12,201 nucleotides of DNA from CAZPWF01 sp964590725 (GTDB lineage: Bacteria; Patescibacteriota; Saccharimonadia; Saccharimonadales; JACQNP01): NCBI GenBank assembly GCA_964590725.1, contig CAZPWF010000022.1:1-12201 (forward strand), given 5' to 3'. The translations under genes and the position numbers were made by a program. Within the stretch, counting starts at the first letter, position 1. Each line of letters starts with the position of its first letter. Positions 5,840 through 12,201 of the stretch are shown piece by piece. The notes under the pieces are model-generated. The model had not been told where the DNA came from and made no database searches. It saw nothing but the letters and a program-made list of their open reading frames with translations.

Positions 5840-6372
5840 CTCAATTCTTTTTCTATATCTTCTTGAAGCTTCTTATTATCCATCGGTCTCAGCATCTTGC
5901 GGAGTTCTGGATCTCCCTGCATATCTACGCCCTGTTTCTCTAGGAGTAATACCATCAGACTGATTAGCTTAGTGACCTCGCCTTCTGACACTGTATCGAT
6001 CTGTAACTCTATTTCGTCCCTAAGTTCCGCAACCCTAGCTTCTCTGTTCTGTGAAACCAAGACAATGATAGCTAAGAATATCGCCTCGAGTGACACTACC
6101 ATCGTTAAGAATCCAAACGGATAAGGATCGAAGGGTTCAATACCGGGGATTTTTCCGGTATTTATCAAAATCCAAGCCAAAAACCAAGCAGCGTTGAGCG
6201 CAAGAAATGTTACAGACCCAAATTTTGAAGTCATCCAGTCAGCAAATTTTTCAGTGATGCTTCTTTTTGCGTTAGCTTTAGCCTTAAAACTCTTTATCGC
6301 ACGTAATCGCTTATCAACATTTTCCTCTGTTGATAGATGTGGATTAAAGTTTGACAAAAAATTTGCTAGCAT
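5836..6372 (-). CDS. DUF1003 family membrane protein
   Basis: A 178-residue protein with the DUF1003 (PF06210) signature. Residues 1-50 are basic and soluble (ITEKFADWMTSKFGS leads into helix 1). Helix 1 spans about 51-71 and helix 2 about 85-107. The diagnostic block FDPYPFGFLTMVVSLEAIF (81-99) is followed by SQNREA (107-112), then a charged helical C-terminus. Function is unknown in the family. It is the first gene of a two-gene operon: its TGA and the next gene's ATG overlap as ATGA. It is divergent from the Kef-type antiporter, with only 53 bp between the starts. The ATG at 6372 lacks a good Shine-Dalgarno (AGGT is 14 nt away). Both operon products and the divergent antiporter are membrane proteins, consistent with an ion-homeostasis cluster, though this is inference. 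Confidence 0.88.
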   Translation of the reverse strand: MLANFLSNFNPHLSTEENVDKRLRAIKSFKAKANAKRSITEKFADWMTSKFGSVTFLALNAAWFLAWILINTGKIPGIEPFDPYPFGFLTMVVSLEAIFLAIIVLVSQNREARVAELRDEIELQIDTVSEGEVTKLISLMVLLLEKQGVDMQGDPELRKMLRPMDNKKLQEDIEKELR

Positions 6373-6392
6373 AATCGGTTTGGTTTACCTAG

Positions 6393-6422
6393 AATATAAC
6401 TTAGTAAGTACACAAAATACAA
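6393..6422 (-). promoter_or_regulatory. Candidate promoter of the DUF1003 operon
   Basis: On the minus strand TTGTAT (6422-6417), an 18-bp spacer and TATATT (6398-6393), about 20 bp before the start at 6372. On the plus strand the same stretch offers only TATAAC (6395-6400) without a -35 for the antiporter gene. Confidence 0.4.
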
Positions 6423-6425
6423 ATT

Positions 6426-8111
6426 ATGCACGCAAGTATATTCGCAGAACTCAGCTTAATCATCGTCATTGCCACCGGAATGTCGCTCTTTATGCGTATT
6501 ATAAAACAGCCTTTGATAATCGGTCACATAATTACTGGAATAATAGTTGGCCCCTCTGTTCTACACTTGATCAACTCACCCGAAACAATAGAAATATTTT
6601 CTAGTATTGGTATAGCATTACTATTATTTATTATTGGCCTGGGTCTAAATCCAAAGGTTATAAAAGAGGTCGGTAAGGTTGCGGGCTTAGTGGGGTTACT
6701 TCAGGTAGCGGCAACGGCAGCCTTTGCGTTCGGTGGCGGCATTATACTTGGGTTTACTCGAACAGAGTCTGCCTTCTTTGCGGTTGCCCTGGCATTTAGC
6801 AGCACAATTATTATTCTTAAACTACTCAGTGATAAAAAAGAACAAAATCGTTTGTACGGCAAGATCGCTATCGGTGTTTTATTAATTCAAGACGTATTAG
6901 CCACAATGGCATTACTGTTTGTCACATCAAGTAGCGAGGGTGGATTTTCGGTCACACAGCTAGCAGCCTTAGCTGTAAAAGGGATGCTTATAGCGGCACC
7001 GCTTCTTATTATTGGTAATGTTGTGCTTCCCCGTTTTCATAAACTTATTGCTGGCAGCCAAGAATTCTTATTCTTGTTCGCAATTGGCTGGGGTTTTGGG
7101 AGTGCCGCGCTGTTTGAGTTATCTGGCTTCAGCCTAGAAATTGGCGCACTAATCGCTGGTATCGCTCTTGCTGGTCTTCCTTATACACAAGAAATAAGCT
7201 CTCGTTTACGCCCACTCCGTGACTTCTTTATTGTCGTGTTCTTTATTTCTTTAGGTACTCGTATAGCTTTTGCAAATCTTAGTGGGCTGCTCCCTGCGAT
7301 CATTATGGCGAGTGTGATTGTTATAATCTTCAAACCGTTGATTATCTTAACCATCATGGGGTTAATGGGGTACACGAAGCGTACGAGCTTTAAGACAGCC
7401 ATCGCACTTGCACAAGTTAGTGAGTTCTCGTTAATTTTTATTATTTTGGGCAACCGCCAAGGACTTGTTTCTGATGATCTTGTTGGAATCGTTACTATGG
7501 TTGCCCTTATTTCAATCGCCGCATCTACTTACTTCATTATTTACTCTGACGGGCTTTATGCATTTTTTGAGCGAGCATTATCAATGTTCGAAAGTCGCAA
7601 GACTCACTTCGAACAAGAGTCTAAACACCATTACGACCTTGTATTATTTGGGTACCAAAAAGGCGGACATGAATTTGTAAGCGTATTCAAATCTCTTAAG
7701 AAAAAATACATTGTGATTGATTACGACCCAGAGGTTATAGATGTGCTGGAACAACGCAAAATTGAATACCTATACGGCGACGCTATGGATATAGAGCTTT
7801 TAGAAGAGGCTGGACTAGATAAGGCTAAGCTTATCGTGTCTACAATAAGCGATCACGAGACAAATAAATTTCTGATGCATCTGCTTGAAAAAATTAATCC
7901 CCACGCAGTGGTTATTCTGCACGGCGAGACAGTTCGTGAAGCAGCCGAACTATACGAAGAAGGTGCAAGTTATGTCATTATTCCTCATTATATTGGCAGT
8001 GAAAAAATTGGCTCATTTATCAAGAAAAACGGCCTAAAGAAGAGCGAATTCAAAAAGTATCGTGCTAAGCATTTGGCTTACCTAGAATCACATTATTCGC
8101 CGTCAGAATAA
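6426..8111 (+). CDS. KefB-type CPA2 monovalent cation/proton antiporter with TrkA-N domain
   Basis: A 561-residue inner-membrane antiporter (Na_H_Exchanger domain plus regulatory TrkA-N/RCK domain), expected to exchange K+ (or Na+) for H+. The membrane part spans about 5-375 with many helices. It includes KQPLIIGHIITGIIVGPS (27-44), FSSTIIILKLLSDKKEQNR (124-142) and GVLLIQDVLA (150-159), whose QD is the family's ion-site signature. The Rossmann-type domain (about 403-520) has YDLVLFGYQKGG, the acidic beta-2 end VIDYDP (429-434), and YGDAMD (450-455). The nucleotide fingerprint reads GYQKGG, so the second glycine of GxGxxG is replaced by Gln, which may change ligand use. The RCK C-terminal (TrkA-C) domain appears absent; the tail is short and basic. 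No Shine-Dalgarno precedes the ATG. Its 3' end overlaps convergent nadD by 19 bp. Confidence 0.9.
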   Translation: MHASIFAELSLIIVIATGMSLFMRIIKQPLIIGHIITGIIVGPSVLHLINSPETIEIFSSIGIALLLFIIGLGLNPKVIKEVGKVAGLVGLLQVAATAAFAFGGGIILGFTRTESAFFAVALAFSSTIIILKLLSDKKEQNRLYGKIAIGVLLIQDVLATMALLFVTSSSEGGFSVTQLAALAVKGMLIAAPLLIIGNVVLPRFHKLIAGSQEFLFLFAIGWGFGSAALFELSGFSLEIGALIAGIALAGLPYTQEISSRLRPLRDFFIVVFFISLGTRIAFANLSGLLPAIIMASVIVIIFKPLIILTIMGLMGYTKRTSFKTAIALAQVSEFSLIFIILGNRQGLVSDDLVGIVTMVALISIAASTYFIIYSDGLYAFFERALSMFESRKTHFEQESKHHYDLVLFGYQKGGHEFVSVFKSLKKKYIVIDYDPEVIDVLEQRKIEYLYGDAMDIELLEEAGLDKAKLIVSTISDHETNKFLMHLLEKINPHAVVILHGETVREAAELYEEGASYVIIPHYIGSEKIGSFIKKNGLKKSEFKKYRAKHLAYLESHYSPSE

Positions 8112-8692
8112 TACAGATTATTACTTTCAATATACTCAACAACATCAGGATCAATACCACTGTAATCAAATCTTTTTTTGATCGCGCTTTTTATACTACT
8201 TGAACTGATTTGGTATTCTGTTGGTTTAAATGTTCGATAATTTATTTTTAGGTTGTTTGTATCTCTGAGCGTCTCAATGATCGCTTCAACGTGTGTTTGG
8301 TCGTATTTTCTAATACCAATGATGAATTGTATAGAGCCTGTCAGCTCATCAACGTGCGGCCATGAAGCCAAATGATCCAACATATCATCACCAATCAACA
8401 TACACAGCTCCATGCCTTTAAATCGCTCCAAAAGCGGCGGTAGAGTGTCTCTAGGACTAAACCTAGCTTGATCTAAAATAATTAACCCGAGCTGATCGTA
8501 TGGAGTAACCGCAATCTGGGCCATTGCTATTCGATGCTCAAATGCTTTTACTCCCTGTTTTCTTCTTGGTCTAGGCTCAACCAATAAGTAAACTTTCTCC
8601 AGACCGCACTGCTGAACAGCTTCGAGGGCAAAAGCAATATGTCCATTGTGTACTGGGTCAAACGTACCAGAGTAAATTCCAATCTTTTTCAT
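8093..8692 (-). CDS. nadD: Nicotinate-nucleotide adenylyltransferase (NadD-like)
   Basis: A 199-residue nucleotidyltransferase that would make deamido-NAD from nicotinate mononucleotide and ATP in the cytosol. Seen: GTFDPVHNGH at 9-18 (the (H/T)xGH-type ATP site), RPRRK at 41-45, GDDMLDHLASW at 101-111 (matching NadD GxDxxxxxxxW), and ISSSSIKSAI at 162-171 (the ISSTxIR-type motif). The usual length is about 190-215. The segment that is PSYTxxTL in typical NadD is FSPRDTL here (78-84), and the end is VVEYIESNNLYY as in NadD. The changed Ser-Tyr-Thr segment lowers certainty about the pyridine nucleotide used; a related nucleotidyltransferase is the alternative. It lies directly after the N gap, with only 19 sequenced bases and no clear ribosome site upstream, and is probably co-transcribed with the riboswitch-controlled gene. 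Confidence 0.78.
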   Translation of the reverse strand: MKKIGIYSGTFDPVHNGHIAFALEAVQQCGLEKVYLLVEPRPRRKQGVKAFEHRIAMAQIAVTPYDQLGLIILDQARFSPRDTLPPLLERFKGMELCMLIGDDMLDHLASWPHVDELTGSIQFIIGIRKYDQTHVEAIIETLRDTNNLKINYRTFKPTEYQISSSSIKSAIKKRFDYSGIDPDVVEYIESNNLYYSDGE

Positions 8693-8711
8693 AAATTAAC
8701 TAACACTTAAC

Positions 8712-8811
8712 NNNNNNNNNNNNNNNNNNNNNNNNNNNNNNNNNNNNNNNNNNNNNNNNNNNNNNNNNNNNNNNNNNNNNNNNNNNNNNNNNNNNNNNNN
8801 NNNNNNNNNNN
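8712..8811. other. Assembly gap (100 N)
   Basis: Exactly 100 N, the conventional scaffold filler for an unknown distance. The missing sequence removes the 3' part of the gene at 8812-9591 and whatever lies between it and nadD. The true length may differ greatly from 100, and the join itself is not proven by sequence. Confidence 0.99.
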
Positions 8812-9591
8812 CATGGCTGCAGCAAGATTGCGCATTTGCACACGAGTAGGTTTTTCGGAAGTTAGTTGCATGAATCCTTCGATAAGATCAGACTGCGAAC
8901 GAACGAAATCATAAGTATTAACACCCTTCGTGTCATTTCTGCCGGCATACCATCTTCCGCCATAACGAGCCTCAAGAGTCCGGTCATACACACCCATAAC
9001 TCTGTCTATAAGTAATTCTTGATCGGTTTCATCCAGATCAAGTTTAACTCTCTGCCCAAGTAGCTCACCGGGTTGAGGTTCTTTACCTAATGAGCGATAT
9101 ATCGTCTCTAAGCCTTCTCTGTCGCTTTTATCAAGGCTTTGGGAACGCATTGTGATCGTGCCGTCAGATGCACGACTAATTACCCGTAACATTGTCTGTT
9201 TACGAGATATGTTATAGCCACCAATATCTTTTGTTGCAGACATTAACTCTGCCGGAAAATCTGACACGACCATAAGTGTATTTGAAGTTTCACCACGTGC
9301 CATAGAAACAATTTCCTCATACTCATCAGATTCTATACGACGTCTCCGAAGTTCAAAGCCAAGTTCAGGGTTTTCTCTGACTATTGCTTCAGCGCTAGTT
9401 ATTGCATCCTGAAATATTGGCTTTAGCGCCCCACCGTCATGAGAGCGCAGATCCTCACCATCAAAGCTATAGGTAAAGGGTGTTCTCATTGAGCCATCAA
9501 GAACTTCGGCGAGCCAGGTTGTAGTATCATCATAAAACCTTTGCTTCTCGTCGTATTCAACTGCTTCGTTTCTAGATTGTAATGCTTCCAT
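8812..9591 (-). CDS. Unrecognised protein under a cobalamin-type riboswitch, 3' end lost in the gap
   Basis: 260 residues are visible, from MEALQSRNEAV to RNLAAAM, where the N run begins. I recognise no family. It appears soluble and cytosolic: no signal peptide, no membrane helix, many Glu, Asp and Arg, and alternating helix and strand. Distinct stretches are FELRRRRIESDEYEE (about 87-101), NTLMVVSDFPAEL (about 110-122), and YGGRWYAGRNDTKGVNTYDF (about 210-229), rich in Gly and aromatics. I chose the ATG at 9591, which has AAGGG 7 nt upstream; the frame opens further at a TTG at 9612, but that codon lies inside the terminator hairpin. The start sits directly after a riboswitch platform, so expression should respond to a cobalamin. 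Roles usually under such control are cobalamin uptake, synthesis, or B12-independent isoenzymes; I see no motif for any of them. Confidence 0.7.
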
Positions 9592-9618
9592 AAAAATACC
9601 CTTAGCGAGCAAGGGTAT
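9592..9618 (-). terminator. Terminator hairpin of the riboswitch expression platform, with embedded Shine-Dalgarno
   Basis: On the minus strand ATACCCTT (9618-9611), a 7-nt loop and AAGGGTAT (9603-9596) form a perfect 8-bp stem followed by TTTT and then the ATG at 9591. The 3' arm contains AAGGG, the only ribosome site for that ATG, so the hairpin could act on transcription, translation or both. An upstream octamer CGAGCAGG (9644-9637) can pair with CTTGCTCG (9613-9606; seven Watson-Crick pairs and one G-U), which would break the terminator. Confidence 0.75.
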
Positions 9619-9634
9619 CGAAGAATCTTCTATG

Positions 9635-9720
9635 CTCCTGCTCGGGAGGCTTAAGTTGCTGTATCGGACTTTAACCGTTGCGGCACAGTATGGGAATTAC
9701 ACCCATTTCCAGCATCTGTA
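9635..9720 (-). promoter_or_regulatory. Cobalamin-class riboswitch aptamer, compact (class II-like) form
   Basis: The minus strand carries the conserved core of cobalamin riboswitches: GGAA (9710-9707), then GGGTGTAATTCCC (9704-9692), CTG (9688-9686), and CCGCAACGGTTA (9683-9672). This follows the known GGGAA-GGTGnnAnTCC-CTGnCCCGCnACTGTnA order nearly base for base. ATGGG/CCCAT (9706-9702 with 9694-9690) makes the core hairpin. GCTG (9713-9710) pairs with CAGC (9661-9658) to close the junction. AAGTCCGATACAGC follows at once (9671-9658), so the peripheral arms of the large class I form are missing, as in short env8-like class II aptamers. CTCC/GGAG (9648-9645 with 9638-9635) with loop CGAGCA fits the P13 hairpin whose loop contacts L5. 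The exact cobalamin is not determined by sequence. Confidence 0.83.
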
Positions 9721-9778
9721 ATTGTTAATACTAGTATGTTACCACGTTAGTCGCACGCTATATGTAGTATTTTTGTAC

Positions 9779-10504
9779 CTATTGAGCAGGAGCTGGTTCA
9801 GCAGCAGGAGAGCCACTTATAACCAGAATATCAGCACCCTTAGGCTTGTCTTCTCCGGCGGGCAATGTTCCGACTTGACCTTTTAGACTCTCAGCAATTT
9901 TCTTTGTTTGATCACTATATTTACCAGACAGATCAACAACCACAACACCGGTGTAAGCATTTTTGGAGTCTGATTTGCCAGTAATATTCAATTCGCTCTT
10001 AAATTTAGCCAAAAGAGATTTTTCAGTCGAATCCCTGTCTGCCTGTGCGCCAATTATCGCTACCGATAAACCACTTTGGACAGTATAAGGACGAACATCG
10101 ACTAACTGATTGGATGATGGTCGATACAAAATAGCTAACTTACCTTTTTCGTAAATCAGTACGTAGTCACCGTTCTCTGCTTTTTGGAAAAACTCTTGTT
10201 TCTTGTATTCGTCACTAAGCTTGTCTTTATCGCTTACGAAGAAAATGGTCGGCTGTTCATCCTTAGGTAAGTTGTATAATTTACCGACTGCGTCGATAAT
10301 ACGTTGATTCTCTTTGGTTTTCGCTTCTTCTGCGGATACAGGGTTATTTTTAATATCGTTATACTGCTTATAAAAATAAGCACCGAAGCCAGCTAGTCCA
10401 ATAATCAAAACTACTACAATTACTCTAGTAAATATCTTCCAGCCTTTTCGTGTTTTGGTTTTCTTTGTGGAAGTTCTCACAACCTCTTCTGTTTCTTTTG
10501 CCAT
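9779..10504 (-). CDS. Single-pass membrane protein, possible LytR_C-like extracytoplasmic domain
   Basis: A 241-residue protein if the ATG at 10504 is used; a TTG two codons upstream is less likely. Lys/Arg-rich residues 2-24 precede one membrane helix (about 25-45), so the rest lies outside the cell. A charged linker (about 46-70) leads to a mixed alpha/beta region. The C-terminal part (about 145-230: LSVAIIGAQADR, TGVVVVDLSGK, GADILVISG) has a strand-helix-strand pattern resembling LytR_C domains of envelope proteins; this is tentative. The tail is Ala/Pro-rich (SPAAEPAPAQ). It follows uppP by 33 bp and has its own promoter. Cell-wall or secreted-polymer function is suggested by location next to uppP, not shown. 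No Cys, no enzyme motif. Confidence 0.6.
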   Translation of the reverse strand: MAKETEEVVRTSTKKTKTRKGWKIFTRVIVVVLIIGLAGFGAYFYKQYNDIKNNPVSAEEAKTKENQRIIDAVGKLYNLPKDEQPTIFFVSDKDKLSDEYKKQEFFQKAENGDYVLIYEKGKLAILYRPSSNQLVDVRPYTVQSGLSVAIIGAQADRDSTEKSLLAKFKSELNITGKSDSKNAYTGVVVVDLSGKYSDQTKKIAESLKGQVGTLPAGEDKPKGADILVISGSPAAEPAPAQ

Positions 10505-10511
10505 AACCAAT

Positions 10512-10541
10512 ATAATACTATTTTTCTAGCTAAAGCGTCAA
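10512..10541 (-). promoter_or_regulatory. Promoter of the membrane protein gene, leaderless architecture
   Basis: TTGACG (10541-10536), an 18-bp spacer and TATTAT (10517-10512) on the minus strand. The ATG at 10504 comes 7 nt after the -10, so transcription should start at the start codon; no Shine-Dalgarno is present. The -35 overlaps the uppP stop codon (10540-10538). Confidence 0.6.
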
Positions 10542-11332
10542 CGAGCCAACAGTAGTAGTACTATAATTCCCATTCCAATTCGGTAATATGCGAACGCCGC
10601 CAGGCTGTGCTTGCTCAGATACTTGAGCATAAACTTAATAGCAAATACACCACTAATAAAAGCCGTTAAAATACCCACAGCAAATACACCTGTTTCGCTA
10701 TTTAATTGTGATAGTGTTTCGCTACTCATAACTACTTTGACGATGGCGCCAAAGGTGATCGGTATAGCTAGTAAAAATGAAAATCTAGTAGCACTCACTC
10801 GGTCTAAGCCTAGAAAAATACCGGTCGTAATCGTACTACCAGACCTGGAAACGCCAGGTACAAGTGCTAATACTTGAGCAAATCCTATAGCTAAGCCTTG
10901 TTTTGTTGACGTGTCTTTAAAATCCGTTTTGTGCTTTTTGTTTCGTGCATACTTCTCAGCCGCCAACATAGCAAAAGCCACCCAAATAAGATTAATACTT
11001 ACCAAGATCGGAGAGCGAAAACTTGATTCTGCCAGATCTTGCAATAAAAACCCACCAATCACTGCCGGAACCGTTGCAAATAGTAATAACCAAGCAATTC
11101 GCTTCATGTCGTTTTTGCCGAAAATTCCCAGTATTAACTGCCAAATGTCTTTGTAAAAATATAGTATTAAAGCCGCGAAGGTACCTATATGCAAGGCAAC
11201 GTCAAATGCCAATCCAGTCTCATTGACACCCATAAAGTAATGACCGAGCAGCAAGTGCCCGGAACTAGAAACAGGAATAAACTCGGTAAGGCCCTGTATT
11301 AAGCCAAGAATAATTGCTTGCAGTATTGTCAT
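10538..11332 (-). CDS. uppP: Undecaprenyl-diphosphate phosphatase UppP/BacA
   Basis: A 264-residue polytopic membrane enzyme that dephosphorylates undecaprenyl diphosphate, recycling the lipid carrier for peptidoglycan and other wall polymers; its gain gives bacitracin resistance in other bacteria. Both diagnostic motifs are intact: GLTEFIPVSSSGHLLL at 14-29 (Glu17, the serine cluster, His26) and PGVSRSGSTITTG at 159-171 (Arg163). Seven or eight hydrophobic helices fill the remainder, and the length is normal for the family (about 265-280). It begins 24 bp after the metallophosphoesterase stop and ends 33 bp before the next gene. No clear Shine-Dalgarno is seen, so coupling to the upstream gene or leaderless initiation is possible. 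It implies a cell wall dependent on a polyprenyl carrier. Confidence 0.95.
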   Translation of the reverse strand: MTILQAIILGLIQGLTEFIPVSSSGHLLLGHYFMGVNETGLAFDVALHIGTFAALILYFYKDIWQLILGIFGKNDMKRIAWLLLFATVPAVIGGFLLQDLAESSFRSPILVSINLIWVAFAMLAAEKYARNKKHKTDFKDTSTKQGLAIGFAQVLALVPGVSRSGSTITTGIFLGLDRVSATRFSFLLAIPITFGAIVKVVMSSETLSQLNSETGVFAVGILTAFISGVFAIKFMLKYLSKHSLAAFAYYRIGMGIIVLLLLAR

Positions 11333-11356
11333 CGTAAATACACTAACATGCCTGAC

Positions 11357-12201
11357 TTACTTGTGACAGTGTGCATTACCGCTGTCTAAAATAGCGCCAG
11401 ATACATCAACAAATTTCCAACTATACGCGGATCGTCCAAGTGATAATTCTAAAAAACCTAACTTATCGTCAAACCCGCTGATGTGATTTGATAAATACTG
11501 CGGATCGCCAAAAGAGTACTGTGACTTTCCTCCGGTACCGACTATGAATTCACGAATGCCTTTCTCTTTATCGGCCACACCTGTTACTGTTTGCGGCTCA
11601 AAACTCTCGTATAAATGATCATGGCCATTCAAGACCAGCTCCGCTCCGTGCTCTTGAAGAACCTGCCAAAAATATTGTCCACGATTTCTTGATTCCATAT
11701 CCTTCTTGTATTTTCCAGAAGTAAAAACAGGATGATGCCAAATAGCTATAGTGCAGATTGTTTTGTTATCGTTAAGGTCTTGTTCAAGCCATTTGGCTTG
11801 AGGTGAGCCTTGCCCGCAGCCTGCAACAAATTCGCAATTAGAGTTCAATGAAATTATGTGCCAATTGCCGACATCAAAACTATAGTAACCCTTAGATCTA
11901 TCTCCAGCGTTCTTCGAAGTCGATAAGGCGCCATTCCAGTAATCAAAGTATCCCTTAGCATTTTTCGTATAGTATTCATGGTTTCCGGGCGTGGCATAAG
12001 ATATAGATTTTAAGTTATTCCATAAAGGCGTAAAAATATTCTGGAAATTCTCGGTCTGACCCTTGTCGTACTGAAGATCTCCAAGCAGTAGCACATTATC
12101 GGGTGCTTGTTTTTCAATAGCTCTAACAACCTGCCCCATTTGGCAATGCGATGCGTCAACCACGACACCTGGTTCGCACGAGATATCACCAATTGCAATG
12201 A
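11357..12201 (-). CDS. Metallophosphoesterase (purple acid phosphatase-like), 5' end beyond the window
   Basis: 280 residues are visible and the frame is open to the right edge, so the N-terminus, and any signal peptide, is missing. A GTG at 12163 is in frame but is not the start: codons before it encode AIGDISCEPG, the first metal motif of the family. The other calcineurin-like motifs follow in order: GDLQYDKG, PGNHEYY, WHHPVF and GHDHLYE, so all metal ligands for a dinuclear centre appear present. The class with GDIAC-type motif I and NS-x-C...GCG-x-GSPQ is typically secreted. Several Cys residues (DISC, SHCQ, NSNC, AGCG) suggest disulfides, fitting the presence of a DsbA-like protein. Likely role: extracellular phosphate monoester or diester hydrolysis; substrate unknown. 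It is followed by uppP after 24 bp. Confidence 0.85.
   Translation of the reverse strand, partial: IAIGDISCEPGVVVDASHCQMGQVVRAIEKQAPDNVLLLGDLQYDKGQTENFQNIFTPLWNNLKSISYATPGNHEYYTKNAKGYFDYWNGALSTSKNAGDRSKGYYSFDVGNWHIISLNSNCEFVAGCGQGSPQAKWLEQDLNDNKTICTIAIWHHPVFTSGKYKKDMESRNRGQYFWQVLQEHGAELVLNGHDHLYESFEPQTVTGVADKEKGIREFIVGTGGKSQYSFGDPQYLSNHISGFDDKLGFLELSLGRSAYSWKFVDVSGAILDSGNAHCHK

Noticed and set aside
9610..9612. TTG start for the riboswitch-controlled gene
   Set aside because: It lies in the terminator hairpin with no ribosome site; the ATG at 9591 has AAGGG at 7 nt.
12161..12163. GTG as start of the metallophosphoesterase
   Set aside because: In-frame codons upstream encode AIGDISCEPG, the first metal-binding motif, so the gene extends beyond the window.
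12010..12201. Separate minus-strand frame at the right edge
   Set aside because: It is an out-of-frame shadow of the metallophosphoesterase, whose own frame carries the metal motifs to the edge.
1..12201. CRISPR array, tRNA, rRNA or insertion sequence
   Set aside because: No regularly spaced repeats, cloverleaf-like segments with T-arm consensus, transposase motifs or terminal inverted repeats were found on either strand.

Overview
The window looks like a piece of a small, A+T-rich bacterial genome of the candidate phyla radiation, most likely Candidatus Saccharibacteria (TM7) or a close relative. That placement is an inference from overall protein character, very tight gene packing, and small DUF1003, Fet4-like and DsbA-like membrane or exported proteins. 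TGA is used as a stop (pos. 759-761, 5836-5838, 10538-10540), so the UGA=Gly code of Gracilibacteria and Absconditabacteria does not apply. A run of exactly 100 N (8712-8811) marks a draft scaffold join.

Layout, read along the minus strand from the right edge. A 5'-truncated secreted-type metallophosphoesterase is followed by uppP (undecaprenyl-diphosphate phosphatase). Next comes a single-pass membrane protein with its own, probably leaderless, promoter. Then comes a cobalamin-class riboswitch with a terminator/antiterminator platform in front of an unrecognised gene, which runs into the N gap. nadD follows the gap. nadD converges with, and overlaps by 19 bp, a plus-strand KefB-type K+/H+ antiporter (6426-8111). 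Divergent from the antiporter is a two-gene ATGA-coupled operon of small membrane proteins (DUF1003, then a Fet4-type low-affinity iron permease family protein). A plus-strand dsbA-like thiol oxidoreductase gene converges on this operon; the 263 bp between them holds two oppositely directed terminators and a candidate 30-residue protein. Divergent from dsbA is a CNNM/CorC-type CBS protein. Behind it lies aspS with an elaborate leader, then a C39-like cysteine peptidase and a PepE-like S51 peptidase coupled by a GTGA overlap.

Functionally the window mixes envelope and ion homeostasis (UppP, CBS protein, Kef antiporter, DUF1003, iron permease, DsbA, phosphoesterase) with core metabolism (AspRS, NadD). 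AspRS carries both residues known to mark the non-discriminating form, which predicts tRNA-dependent asparagine synthesis by GatCAB.

The two most interesting elements are RNA. One is the cobalamin-type riboswitch controlling a protein of unknown function. The other is the aspS leader, which has a perfect -10, a 15-codon reading frame containing Asp-Asn-Asn, and a hairpin whose loop can form a 7-bp pseudoknot just upstream of the aspS ribosome binding site.
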